NCBI GenBank assembly: GCA_905196835.1
Contig: CAJJWN010000003.1
Coordinates: 1-64,000, forward strand
Reading direction: 5' to 3'
DNA from: an uncultured Prevotella sp.
Lineage (GTDB): Bacteria > Bacteroidota > Bacteroidia > Bacteroidales > Bacteroidaceae
DNA: 64,000 bases
Shown here: positions 25,367-37,200 of the stretch, piece after piece
Layout: the number at the start of each line of letters is the position of its first letter
Numbering within the stretch: position 1 is the first letter of the stretch
Program-made: the position numbers and the translations under genes
The notes under the pieces: generated by a model
The model's input: the letters and a program-made list of their open reading frames with translations, nothing else
Databases searched by the model: none
Told to the model about the DNA's origin: nothing

Positions 25367-26464
25367 ATGTCATACGATTTCTTACAACACTATTGGTGGT
25401 TCATAGTTTCCCTGCTCGGAGCGTTGCTGGTGTTCATGATGTTCGTGCAGGGCGCAAACTCCGTCATGTTCTCACTAAGCGCGAACGATGATGAAAGCCG
25501 CCTGATAACAAATTCCACCGGAAAGAAATGGGAACTGACGTTCACCACGCTTGTTACGTTCGGCGGAGCTTTCTTCGCCTCGTTCCCGTTGTTTTACAGC
25601 ACCAGTTTCGGCGGTGCTTACTGGGTGTGGATGCTCATCCTCGTCACGTTCGTGCTCCAGGCCGTCAGCTACGAGTTTCAGCACAAGCTGGGCAATCTGC
25701 TCGGCGCACGCACCTTCCAGTGGTTCCTCGTCATCAACGGCATTGCAGGCCCGTTGCTGCTCGGCATGGCAGTAGCGACATTCTTCAACGGCTCTAACTT
25801 CATCGTTGAGAAGGCCAACATCTTCGGCGAAGCAAGCCCAATAATCAGTCGCTGGGCCAATGCCAGCCACGGCCTTGACGCCCTGCTCAACGGATGGAAC
25901 TGGATATTCGGCCTCGCCGTGTTCTTCCTCGCACGCATTCTCGGCATACTCTACGTCATCAACAACGTTGACAACGCAAGTATTCGCCGCCGGGGCACGG
26001 TGCGCCTTGTTGGCAACTTCGTGCCGTTCCTCGTGTTCTTCATAGTCGCCGTTGTGTACATCCTGCTGAAAGACGGCTACGCCTTCGACCCTGTAACGGG
26101 CGAAATATTTATCGAGCCAGACAAGTATTTCAACAACTTCTGCCAGATGTGGCCTCTCGCCGTAACCTTGCTCGCCGGGGTCACGCTGTTCCTGTTCGGC
26201 TGCATGAAGACTATCTTCAGCGCGACATACACACGCGGCATATGGCCTGCCGGCATCGGCGCGGTGCTCGCCGTGCTAAGCCTGCTGCTCTGCGCAGGAT
26301 GGAACGACACGGCATATTATCCGTCAACCGCCGACCTGCAAAGCAGCCTCACCATTGCCAACAGCTGCAGCAGCGAGTTCACACTCACCGTAATGTTCTA
26401 CGTCTCGCTGCTCGTGCCGTTCGTCCTCGCCTACATTGCGTATGTATGGAGGAAGATGGAATAA
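25367..26464 (+). CDS. cydB: Cytochrome bd ubiquinol oxidase subunit II
   Basis: 365 residues, eight to nine membrane helices. LQHYWWFIVSLLGALLVFMM, FVQGANSV and the internal LGARTFQWFLVINGIAGPLL match CydB. With CydA it forms the heme-bearing oxidase core. The stop codon overlaps the edge of a GC-rich CCCTCCC palindrome, and a strong hairpin follows at 26519-26557. Confidence 0.96.
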   Translation: MSYDFLQHYWWFIVSLLGALLVFMMFVQGANSVMFSLSANDDESRLITNSTGKKWELTFTTLVTFGGAFFASFPLFYSTSFGGAYWVWMLILVTFVLQAVSYEFQHKLGNLLGARTFQWFLVINGIAGPLLLGMAVATFFNGSNFIVEKANIFGEASPIISRWANASHGLDALLNGWNWIFGLAVFFLARILGILYVINNVDNASIRRRGTVRLVGNFVPFLVFFIVAVVYILLKDGYAFDPVTGEIFIEPDKYFNNFCQMWPLAVTLLAGVTLFLFGCMKTIFSATYTRGIWPAGIGAVLAVLSLLLCAGWNDTAYYPSTADLQSSLTIANSCSSEFTLTVMFYVSLLVPFVLAYIAYVWRKME

Positions 26465-26628
26465 AGCCCCTCCCCAACCCTCCCGAGGGAGGGAGTTTGA
26501 TTACTCTTACAATATAATAAAAGGCTTGCCTGTAATGTTAGAACAGGCAAGCCTTTTAATTATATAAAATTTGTATATATCTCAAGCATTCCAGGCTCCC
26601 TCCCCCGTGAGGGCTGGGGAGGGGGCTT
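26465..26628. repeat. Paired GC-rich palindromes flanking a terminator
   Basis: A CCCTCCC/GGGAGGG copy lies at about 26464-26496 (after cydB) and another, inverted, at 26590-26628 (before the mrp stop). They bracket the hairpin at 26519-26557, the same paired arrangement as at 16.3-16.4 kb. Confidence 0.7.
26519..26557. terminator. Bidirectional terminator between cydB and mrp
   Basis: AAAAGGCTTGCCTGT and ACAGGCAAGCCTTTT are perfect 15-base arms around a 9-base loop, with A-rich left and T-rich right ends, so both converging transcripts can end here. Confidence 0.85.
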
Positions 26629-27726
26629 TTACTTCACCTCCACCACCTTCGTAGGCCATTGCTCCTTGTTCCTGCGGTTCACCGTAGTGACTACGGCCTG
26701 CGCCAGGTTGATGAACGCCTGGCCGGTCATGGTGTCGGCATCGAGTGCCGAGGGTTTGCCGTCGTCGCCGCTCTCGCATATGCTCTGCACCATCGGTATT
26801 TGCGCCAGCAGGGGCACACCCATCTCCTTTGCCAAGTTCTTGCAACCGTCCTTGCCGAAGATGTAATACCTGTTCTCTGGCAGCTCTGCCGGGGTAAACC
26901 AGGCCATGTTCTCCACCAGTCCCAGTATGGGCACGTTCACCTTGTCGTTCCTGTACATGTCGATGCCCTTGCGCGCGTCGGCCAAGGCCACCTTCTGCGG
27001 CGTGCTCACGATGACCGCGCCGGTGATGGCCAGCGTCTGAAGGAGAGTAAGGTGGATGTCGCTCGTGCCCGGAGGCGTGTCAAGTATGAAGTAGTCAAGG
27101 TCGCCCCAGTCGGCGTCGCCGATTAGCTGCTTCAGCGCGTTGCTCGCCATGCCGCCGCGCCACAGCGTCGCCGTGTCGGGGTTGACGAAGAAGCCTATGC
27201 TCAACAGCTTCACACCATACTTCTCTATCGGCTCTATAAGGTCGCGCCCGTCCTTGTTCACGGCGTATGGCCGCGCGTCCTCAACGTCGAACATCTTTGG
27301 CATCGAGGGGCCGAATATGTCAGTGTCAAGCAACCCTACCTTATATCCAAGACGCGCCAGCGCAATTGCCAGGTTGGCAGCGACGGTACTCTTGCCCACT
27401 CCGCCCTTGCCGGAGCTTACGGCCACAACGTTCTTCACGCCGGGCAGCATCTTGCCTGGCTCGGGGCGCGGCTTCGACTTGGTCTCAACCCCTATTGTCA
27501 CCTCCACGTCCTTGCTCACATGGTAATGTATGGCGGCCTCGGCGGCCTTGAGCGTAGACTTCATAAATGGGTCGGTGTCGCGTGGAAAGATGAGCGAGAA
27601 CGACACCTTCATGCCGTCAATCCTCAGGTTGTCAGCCACCATCTCGCTCTCAACAAGGTTTTTCTTCGTGCCCGGATACGTTACCGTAGCCAGAGCGTCC
27701 ATTATCAGTTTGGGATATAGTGTCAT
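26629..27726 (-). CDS. Mrp/NBP35 family P-loop ATPase (iron-sulfur carrier)
   Basis: 365 residues. An N-terminal MIP18/DUF59-like domain (about 1-90) precedes the ATPase domain, whose deviant Walker A is SSGKGGVGKSTVAANLA and whose Walker B region is YFILDTPPGTSDIHLTL. The segment after it, GLVENMAWFTPAELPENRYY, aligns with the position where bacterial Mrp/ApbC proteins carry CxxC, but no CxxC is present; this may be normal for the clade. Homologues carry and deliver Fe-S clusters. A TAATTTTG box at 27750-27757 (minus) lies upstream. Confidence 0.9.
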   Translation of the reverse strand: MTLYPKLIMDALATVTYPGTKKNLVESEMVADNLRIDGMKVSFSLIFPRDTDPFMKSTLKAAEAAIHYHVSKDVEVTIGVETKSKPRPEPGKMLPGVKNVVAVSSGKGGVGKSTVAANLAIALARLGYKVGLLDTDIFGPSMPKMFDVEDARPYAVNKDGRDLIEPIEKYGVKLLSIGFFVNPDTATLWRGGMASNALKQLIGDADWGDLDYFILDTPPGTSDIHLTLLQTLAITGAVIVSTPQKVALADARKGIDMYRNDKVNVPILGLVENMAWFTPAELPENRYYIFGKDGCKNLAKEMGVPLLAQIPMVQSICESGDDGKPSALDADTMTGQAFINLAQAVVTTVNRRNKEQWPTKVVEVK

Positions 27727-27802
27727 AACGTTTCTGTTTGTTTTTCGTGCAAAATTATAAAATTATCCCCGTTACTCACGCATTTTTACGCACAAAATAT
27801 CC

Positions 27803-28019
27803 GTCATCTGTCAGTTTCAGGCGTTGCACGTTGATTATCAGCCACTTAACGGCTGACAGATGGGCTGACACTTCGCCCGTTGTCTGTCAGCCCATCTGTC
27901 AGTCCGCAACAGCCTTACACTCAACACGTTACGCCTGAAACTGACAGATGACAGACAAAACACGGCATTTTATGATGCGATACACGGCATATTGCAACGC
28001 AAAACACGGCATATTGAAG
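27803..28019. repeat. Nested long inverted repeat, CTGTCAGTT family, with ACACGGCATATTG units
   Basis: The outer arms 27803-27824 and 27931-27952 are a perfect 22-base match that continues imperfectly to about 27834/27921. The inner arms 27853-27870 and 27885-27902 are a perfect 18-base match (core GACAGATGGGCTGACA). Downstream, 27957-28019 holds three ACACGGCATttTG-like units. A related structure is at 47433-47720. No ORF worth calling lies inside; the 27727-28220 gap has no gene. Confidence 0.75.
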
Positions 28020-28220
28020 AGTTAAGAGTTAAGAGTTAAGAATTAAGAGTTAAGAGTTAAGAATGAAGAATTAAGAATCCAATACCCTATCCAGCTCATT
28101 CGGCTTATTTATCTTATCCGGCTCATTGGCCTAATGAGCCTAATGAGCCGGATAAGACAAATGCGCCAATAATAAAAAGCATATCACGCTCTCTCGGGAA
28201 GGTTGGGGAGGGGCTGCTCC
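28017..28220. repeat. AT-rich and GAGCC-type repeats downstream of the giant gene
   Basis: AT-rich GTTAAGAGTTAAGAATTAAG units fill 28017-28075. A perfect 15-base hairpin (CTTATCCGGCTCATT and AATGAGCCGGATAAG) lies at 28113-28156, a member of the GGCTAAT/GAGCC family also seen at about 18340-18370, 44800-44925 and 50010-50075. A degraded GC-rich palindrome copy is at 28190-28217. Any of these could end transcription of the giant gene (minus). Confidence 0.65.
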
Positions 28221-31200
28221 TTAATTCTTAATTTTTAATTTAACCGTTTTTACGGTCTTGCCGTCGCGCTCCACCTTTACCACGGCCACGGCCGCCACGC
28301 TTGCCGCGATGTCCTCGGCCGACGATGCTGCCACGCGCTGCGCCACCATAATGCCGTCGGCGGAGTAGACTGATATGCGGTCGCCAGCCTCAACACCCTC
28401 AACACGCACCATGCCCGGCTGCGCCGAGTAAGCACGTATGCCGTCGTTGCAGCCGTCGTCAACCATGCGGTTGAAGCTTACGGCGAAGCGCCCCTCTATG
28501 TCGCCCGGCACAGCGGTGGTGAAGTCGTAGCCGCCCTCAAGCAGGTCTACCGTCTTGTGCGCAACGTTGTCTTCAAGCACTACGGTCTCGTAACCGTCGG
28601 CCAAGCAGTCGTCGGGCACGGCTATGGTGTACATGCCGGCCTCGGGCACGCTTACGCCAACGGCAACCTTGCCCTCTACGTTGACCGCCGAGAGCAGCGA
28701 GTAGCGGCCACCGCCCTGCACGGCATAGATTTGCGCCACGCCGTCGGCCATCCACTTCACGCCGTCGGCACCCATGTCGAAGTCGGTGCGCGCCTCCGCA
28801 GGCTCTACCGCGCCAAGTTGCAGCACGTCGGCCTGCGCCTCGCCGCCGTCAGCCGCGCGCGTCTCGCCGGTGCGTGTTATAGACAGTTCTACCGGAGCCA
28901 TGCTACCGTATGCCCCACCCGACTTTTCATCACCGCGCGGACTTACGCCGAACGTCTCATAGTCTTTCAGCGTGGCAGTCTGGGTGAACACGGCGTCGCC
29001 TGCCGGTATGTGGCCCGCCGGCGTGGTCTCCACATCGGTGTTGACGGTAACGTAATTATCGTTTTGGTAGCCGTAGATTACGCGGCCATACTCCATGTCG
29101 TCATAGTTCATGGCGCAGAGGTAAGGCGAGCCAAAGAGGTTCCAGCTCATGTTCTCCTTGTGGGTGAACTTGTTGCCGCCAGACTGCGGTGTAGCCCACG
29201 GCTCGCTGTGGTTCTCCTTCTTCAGCCTTACAGTCTTCGCAGCATCAGTAATGCCCTTACCCTCACGGTAGACATAATCCTGACGGCTGTCGCCCTTGCC
29301 TACAAAGCGCACCGTGGCGGCCTTACCGGCCGTATTGTCGAGCAGCAGACCGTAGCTGCCGTCATACGTATCGGTGAAGTCGGCCCACGCTCCGTTGTCT
29401 TTATTGAACGTGTATTCATAATCGGCACGCTCCCTCGCGTTGTAACGCTGCAGCTTTACACCGCCACCGTTCTGTATTGTGGCATTGAACGGTACGTATG
29501 CCATGTCAACCTTGCCCTCTGGCACGCTGCGTTCAACGATGACGTATGACAGACCTACGTTGTTGCCATCGTCGCCGTATGTGTCGCCGTCAGCCTCGCC
29601 GTTGCCCTTAACGCGCAGCCCTGCGCGGTGTTCGAGCAGCAGCACGCCGGGGTTGAACGGACTGCTTTCCGTGTACTTCTTCTCAACCGTAAGTTCCGCG
29701 CCCTCAACCGTAAGCTCCGCGCCCTCTGCGTCGGCTCCGCTCCCGGCCATCACGTAGACTACCGACTGGCCGTGAGGATAGTCCGTGTCGGTAACGCTTG
29801 CGTCTGCCGTTATGTACCACGTCTCGAAGCATCCGTTGTCTACCTTGTCGCGAATGCGAATGCGCTTGTTGCCGGCAATGTCGCGCTCGTGGCCTACCAT
29901 ATCAGTATACGGCTCAAGGTCTTGCAATGTCCCTCCGTCAATATCGCGTGACGTTTCCATCAGTTGATACTTCCAGTCGTCAGAGGTTACATACGTGTTT
30001 GTCTCGGTCTCGGTCACGCCCGCGCGGTTGTTGGCGTTGCCGTCTACCTTGGCAATATTGCCCGTTGCGCCGTCTGCTGATACCGTTGCCGTAACGTTCA
30101 CCGCCTTCACGCCGCTTACGTTGCCGTAAACCAGCGAGTTGTAAAGTATTCCGCCGTCTGCGCCAGTCACATTGCCTTTGACTACCGACGTTGACAGGTA
30201 ACCGTTTTTCACCGCCGCGCTGTCGTTGACCTCGAAGCCGTCAACAACGGAGCCTTCGGCGTTTACCGTAACGTAGCGGAGCGTAGAGCGGTAAGTGGAA
30301 GTACGTTCTATCAGTCCGGCGCGCTCATTTAGCAAAGCGTCAACAACTTGCTTCACCTTATTGTTATCTATCGTACCGTTTTCATCATAATCGACATCAG
30401 ACGTTTCGCGGTTCATCCCGCCGTACACCTTTGTCCGTGGCAGTGTTATGCGCAAGTCGGCATCCTTGACGCTACGGTCAACGAACACATAGCCAGTCTT
30501 TTCCTCATCGTCGTGCGCATATATGCTCGCCAAGTCGGCCGCGCCCTGAAGGTCGCCGAGAGCCGTGTCCCAACTCTTGCCGTCGGGGTTCTGTATGCTC
30601 AGGTCTGCCCTTACATAGACTATCGGCTGTAGCGGTGCCTCATACTCATACGCGCCGATGTCGATGCTGGGGTCGGTGACGCGGGCGTTGTTGCCGAGGT
30701 CTTTCTCATTGGCTAATGACGCGTTGCCGTCATTCAAGACATGCTGTGCATACAGGGCATTGTCACCCTTGTCGAGCAGCGTCAGGCTCGGGCGGATATG
30801 GTAGTCGCGCAGGCTCGCGTCCGTGTTCAACGGGTCAACGAAGTTCGGACCTTTCTGTATGTCGGCGTTGTTGTCAGCATCTTCGTCAGTAAACGTAAAC
30901 ACCTTGTTTCTATGACCTTCCGTTTCCTGCATGTTCTGCGCAGTGTTGTTCCACGACACGGAGTTGTAAACATTGCTCAACCCGGCGTTCATGTCAGCGA
31001 CAGAGTTATTGGCAAACGTGGTGTTAACCAACGTCACATTGTCCGCTCCTGACTGAACATTAAGTCCCGTTCCGCCGTCGGCGAACAGCGTGTTGTATAT
31101 CAGCACGGAGCCGGTGTTGCCAGAGATATTTACACCCGTAGCGGTCTGCCTCAACGCACTGTTGGCAAGGATGAATGTGCTATTCGCATCATTCGTAGTT

Positions 31201-34200
31201 GCGTCGATGCCCGTGCCGCCATAACTCTCATTGATAAAGGTAAAGCCCTCTATGCGCACATACTTGCCGCTATTGGCGCGCACAGCCATAAGCTGGTTGG
31301 TCGTTGTGGCGGCATGATTCCTTATCACACTTTGGTTGGAGAAGTCCTGCTGTGCCTCGTCGCCAAGACCTACACCCGTACATGAACCTTTTATAGTAAG
31401 ACCGCTCCAATTGATTGACGCATTATCGGTTATGTTGGCCGTAAACGCCGCACCGCCCGAAAGACGGTCAAGCTCGTACACGCCGTCACGCACGTATATC
31501 GTCCTGTCACCGCCGTTCTGTTTAGGATTAGACGCTCCGACAATAGCTCCGCGCAGGTCTGACGTGGCGTTGGCCCAGTCGCTGCCATCCTTGCGTCCGG
31601 CTTCTTCTGTGGCCACATATATGGCTACCATATTCTGAAAGTTTGACTCGTATTGATACTCGTACACGCCGATATCAATCGTCCGCTTTATTATCTGATT
31701 TCCGTTCTCGTCATAATTCAACGGCCCCGAATAACGGTCATAACTTCCATTCATATACGTTTTGGCGTAATCTGTCAAGCCTGTGTTGGACTCTGTAAAC
31801 CATTCGGTATAAGCATCCTCCGTATTATTATTGTCGTCAGGATTCAATCCGTCGCCCTTGTCGGTAACAACGGATATTGCCGCCGGATTCCAAAGGTTTG
31901 TCGAGCTGTTGCCAGCCACGCCTGCCGTGGTTGACGGACTGGTAAAACGCGGCCCGAAAGTGTCGTTGTTGGTTTCTGAGAGCAGTATGTTGCCGTCGCC
32001 TGCGGTTGAGCCTGGCTTACCGTCTGTGCCACCAAAGAGATTACCATAATTATAGTCGCTCGCCGAATGGCTTATTATGAAATGCTGCGTGTCGGTCTCC
32101 CCATCATACGTTTCACTTTCATTGCCCCAAAGCAGGGTGTTAGTCATCTTGCTCTTGCCGTTATGATTGTAGATAACGGCATTAGTCTTGGCCTTGTTTC
32201 GTGCAAAGGTGCAGTTCATAAGGTTTATCACAGGGTCGTAGTTGGTTACAATACCTTCCGCATAGTTAGTGCCTATTGCTCCGCCCTCGCCTGCTGTCTC
32301 GTTGTTTACAAACAAGGAGTTAACGGCAAATAAGGCCGCATCTGATTTTTCAGACGACACCCCCGACAGGAATATCGCGCCGCCGCGAGGTTTCTGGTAT
32401 TGCGCTGTCGTATAATTATCTACCGTTCCGTTGCCTGCGAACATCGAGCCTATAACGTTAAGCCGCGCATCGCGCATGAACACCGCGCCGCCGCGCACGC
32501 CGAAATTGTTAAGGAAGCGGCAGCGGCTTATTGTGTAACCCACGCCGTTGGAATAAAGTCCGCCGCCACGACCTGCCTCGTTCTGCTCCGACGCATTGCT
32601 CATTTTGTGATACGTCTCGCCGTCCATCACGGTGAGGCCGTCGAGCACAACGCCGTGAGCGGCATCGGTATCATTGGTAAGCAACACGTGGTAAACATTG
32701 CGCGCCGTTGCCGAGGCGTTGATTGCGCCCGAAAGGATTGTCTGCTGCTCCAGCTCCCACGGCTCTTCGATACCATTGCCGTTGAAGTCGGAGAAGGTAC
32801 GCTTACTCAGGAGATTGTTTATATTCTTATCATATTCTATCTCTAAATCCTCTTCTTCTGCCGGGATATAGGTCAATTGGTCGTCTGACGAATAATTTTC
32901 GTTTCCTTCAAATCCGCCGTAGATACTTACGTTCTGCGGAACGACAAACGAGTACAGACGCTGGTCGTGCGCCACGCCCGAAGCCGCATCAGTACGCATA
33001 TTGGTAGGCTTGTACGTTCCACGGGCTACAAGTATCTCGAATGGGGTATCGTCATTAGCGCCGTCTGTTCTGTTCTCCCTCATCTTACGGATATACGCCA
33101 AAGCGTCCTCAAGCGTCGGGAATGATGTATAGAACGAGCGACCAAGATAGTCGAGCATGTCCTTACCTTCGCTAAGCTTCACGTTTGTGCCCTGCGACAC
33201 GAAGATACGTGTAAACAGCTTATCGGGCAGTATGCCGCCGGAGTAAGCGAACGCTCCGGCATCGAGCTTGCCTACATCTTCATAGCGCTCCGTGCCCTGC
33301 ATGTCGGCCGCGGCCACGTTGAACTCTGAAACGAAGTCGTCGAAATATTTATCGTCCGCGCCGTGCTTGATGAGCGGCGAGAGTTCCTTCAGGCGGTAGT
33401 CGCTGTGCTCATCGTCAACGTCGGCGAAGTACACGTCGGCGTCGCTCTGCATGGAGGTGTTGATGAAGTCTGACGGCAGTTCCATGCTCTCGATGAAGCA
33501 GTTGTTGAAGGGATAGAACTCCGTCTTATCTGTGATGTTATACACACGGGCGAGCCTTGTGTCGACGAACGGCTGGCCGGTAACTCCGCTTACGTTATTG
33601 CCCGTAGGAGCGGTGTTTCCCCACACTACGGTGTTGACCTGCATCGACGCGCCGTCCTCCAAGTAGAGTCCGCCGCCACCGTCGGCAGCCTCGTTGCCGG
33701 CTATGGTGCATGATATTATGTGAGCGCGGTTGTCATCGCCTGCGCCGTCATTTTCGGCGTAAATGCCTGCGCCGTCATTTTCGGCGTAAATGCCCGCGCC
33801 GTTGCCCGTGGCCGTGTTGCCGTAGACGAGCGTGCCGCTCACCGTTGCGCCGGGCATCAGGTAAAGTCCGCCGCCGTCAACGGCCGCGTTACCAGTAACC
33901 ACACAGTTCCTCACGTGTCCCCATGCCGGAACTATCGCGCCGCCGCCCCGAGTGTCGTCGCCGCCACCGGCCATCGACGTGGCCGAGCCGTCAACAAGCC
34001 ATACGCCGTCGATAACGGTCTGCGCGTCGGCATTCTCGCCTGTTTCAGTCCATCCCTCCGGCTTCGCGCCGAAGGTTACGGCGTGGTAGCCGTTGACAGC
34101 CTGCGTGGTAGTCGTTCCCTCATAAACCGCGCTAAGCTTAGTGGGACGTTCCATTGCGTTGCGGCTGCCATCGTCATTCCAATTATTGTCCTGGTCGCTG

Positions 34201-37200
34201 TAACCGCCTTCAAGCACTACGCCGTAAGGCACAGTGTAGCTGTAGCTCATGGGGTCGTTCACATTGGCAAGCGTATTGGCGTGGTAAACAAAGTCCTCAT
34301 AACCTGCAACCTTGACAACAACCTCTGCGCTTGGATTGTTTTTCTTTTGTTCGCCTGCAGCGTCAAGCACAATCTGCAATTTCTCTGCACAGGCGGCATT
34401 GGCAAGTGAGTTGGCAACCATTGACTCTGCACCATTCCAGGTTACATAATAAACGTACCGCCCGTTTTGATTTTCAGGCGCAACATTATCTGCGTTGTTT
34501 CTCTCGTAAGCACCGGCATCAACGCGGCAGTCCTTGATTCGGTCGGTGAAGTCCATGTCGGTATAGTCCGCCAAGTTTATCGTTTTTCCATTGACAACCG
34601 GTTCGTCTATACCCATATTTACACCGTCCATACTGCCAAGACGGTAATTCCCATTGTTGTAATCGGTAAAGATAGAAGTTGACTTTACAACACTATTATT
34701 ATAAGTTATAGCACCATTATTTCTTGACGCGTTTGTTACATTACTTGTTATTGAATAATTACAATTTATATAACCGCCATTTGAACTTACAGCAATATCG
34801 CCGGAGCCAATCATGTTACCAGTCAAAGCTGAATTACCTAATACGATGCAATTATAAATTGTAAGTTGCGAACTCGGACCAGATGTCCAAATACATATTC
34901 CGCCATTACCTCTCACTGTTCCATTGGAAGTATTTTTTACAATCGTATTGTTGTAAAACTCCGCATTCTCTATGAATATGCCTGCACCGTCAGTATGATA
35001 ACCATTTGTTTTATTCTCACTTATCACGCAGTTATAGGCCGTACCGCTAAACATGTAACAGCCGCCGCCGTAAGAGGTGTATTGTTGACTTTTACCTAAT
35101 GTATTATTTATAATGTAACAATTCACCAAAGTTCCTTCGTCACAATAGACGCCACCACCACGAGTTTGGGTTGCATATATACTGTTCCCCGTTTTTGACG
35201 CATCGTTTTTATTTCCAGTAACAATACAATTACTTAATGTTACACCAGTAAAAATCCTTGCGCCTGCTCCACCGTCCCTTGCATAACTTGAATTTATATA
35301 TTGTAAATCATCAGAATCCAAATAACCATTATATAATGTAAAGCCGTCCCATGTTGCACCGTAAGTGAACACACCGTCGGCAGTCCTTATATAATTGCCC
35401 TCGCCTTCTCCTACCTGTTCATATCTATAAGACGGCTCACTTCCTCCAAAACGAACAGGATTATATTCATCTTCCTGCCCAAGCACACGACGATTGCCTG
35501 AAGTTGACGAAGGTGTCAGGATTGTTTCGTAATCATCCGGGCTGTATGTTCCTGCATAATTGTTATAAACGTAATCTGAAATGAACGGATGGCGGTCATC
35601 CATGCCTGGATTGCCTGTCTTGGGGAATGCACCATAAACATTTACGCCGTCAAGTATCTCAAAGCAGTTATCCGAACCAGTTTTAGGCGACTGCGCGTAA
35701 GTGCCTGCCGCTACCCATACCTGCGGTTTCTCTCCGTTTATAATAATGCCATCATTTGCAGTTTCAACAGCCTTGCGCACCGTGGCAAAGGCCGTACCCC
35801 AAGAAAGTCCATTATTATTGTCGCTTCCGTTTGTACGTACATAATAAATACGTCCCGCCTTGGGCAGGTCGGCCTCATACGCGCCAAGGTCGGGCACGCC
35901 GCCGAGGTCGCGGTCGTTTATTGCGGTGATGTCGGTAGGTATGGCTGTAACGTCAGTGCCTGATGCCTGGTTTATGATATTGTTGCCTGCCTCTGCCGAA
36001 CTTGTCAGCGGACGGAACGAGGAGTAGCCGCCGAGGTAGGTGTCGAAGCCGAGGGTTGCTCCGGCCTTGTTGGTCGGGTTGGCAAAATTCTTTGCTCCTG
36101 TTTCGCCAATAGTGGCGAGGGTGAGAGTATTGTTCTTGCCGCCGATTGTCCCGTTTTCAGGGGCATTGACGTTGCCTGCCGAGAACGATGTTGCGTACAA
36201 GTTGTTGTTTTCCGGTGCCGCGCCGACGTTGTTCACCACGGTGACATGCTGCATGACGAGGTTTCCACTCTGTGCCGTCTGTATTACAGGGGCGGAGGCG
36301 TCGGTGTTTGTATTGTTGTTCACCACGCAGTTTTGCAGGGTGAGGATTGCCGCGTCGGCGGCGTAGATGGCGGCGCCGGTTGCGGCGGTGTTGTTCTCGA
36401 AGATGCAGTTTGCGGCGGTTACGGTTGCGTCCTGACGGACGAACATGCCCGCACCGTATTGCAACGTGGCGGTGCCTGCGGCGTAGCCGTTGATGATGTG
36501 GAAGCCGTCGAGCACTACCCGTGCTCCCGGCTCTACGGTGACTACGTGGTAGAGGCCGTCCTCAAGGGTAGAGCCGCCGGTGTTGCCGTTGAGCTGCGAG
36601 CGGTGGTTGAGGGGGTCGCGCTGCGCGGCGGCGTCGGTCTTTATTTCTTCAGGATAGCCGCCCACTATGCGCAGCTGTCTGTCGCCGGGCATGGCGAGAA
36701 TGTCGAGCGTGGCGGTCTTTGGGTCTTCGTTGACAAAGGCGTAACGCGGCCACAGGTTGCCTTCGAGCACGCGGATTTCAAGATTGGTAATATTATTAAA
36801 ACCAGTCCAACCGGCCTGCTCGTTTCCATTATTAAATATGGTAATTGAACTTTGGTCGGTCAAACCTGCGAAGAACGCTATCGCATCGTTGAGCGAGCGG
36901 TAGGCCGTAGCCCACGACGAGCCGTGATGCTCGGGCTCGGTGCAGGCTGCATCTACGTAGACTACGAGCGTATTGCCGTCCTCAAGGGCGGGCACTATCT
37001 GCGACCGCTCCACATGGAACGCGCCAACAGCGGGCTTCTGTGCGAACAGTCCGCCGGCGATGTCTATTTCGGGGGCGAGCACCACCTCCGTAGGCAGCTG
37101 GCCGAGCGCCATGCCGCGCGCCCAGAGGTTAGAGCCGTTGATGGGTTTCCAGTAATAGGAGATTGTATGGTTCTGCCAGTAGTCAGCGGATAAGCCTGAT

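Noticed and set aside
28557..29549. Long plus-strand reading frame (330 codons) opposite the giant gene
   Set aside because: It is a shadow of the minus-strand coding sequence; it lacks any recognisable domain, and codon usage follows the giant gene.
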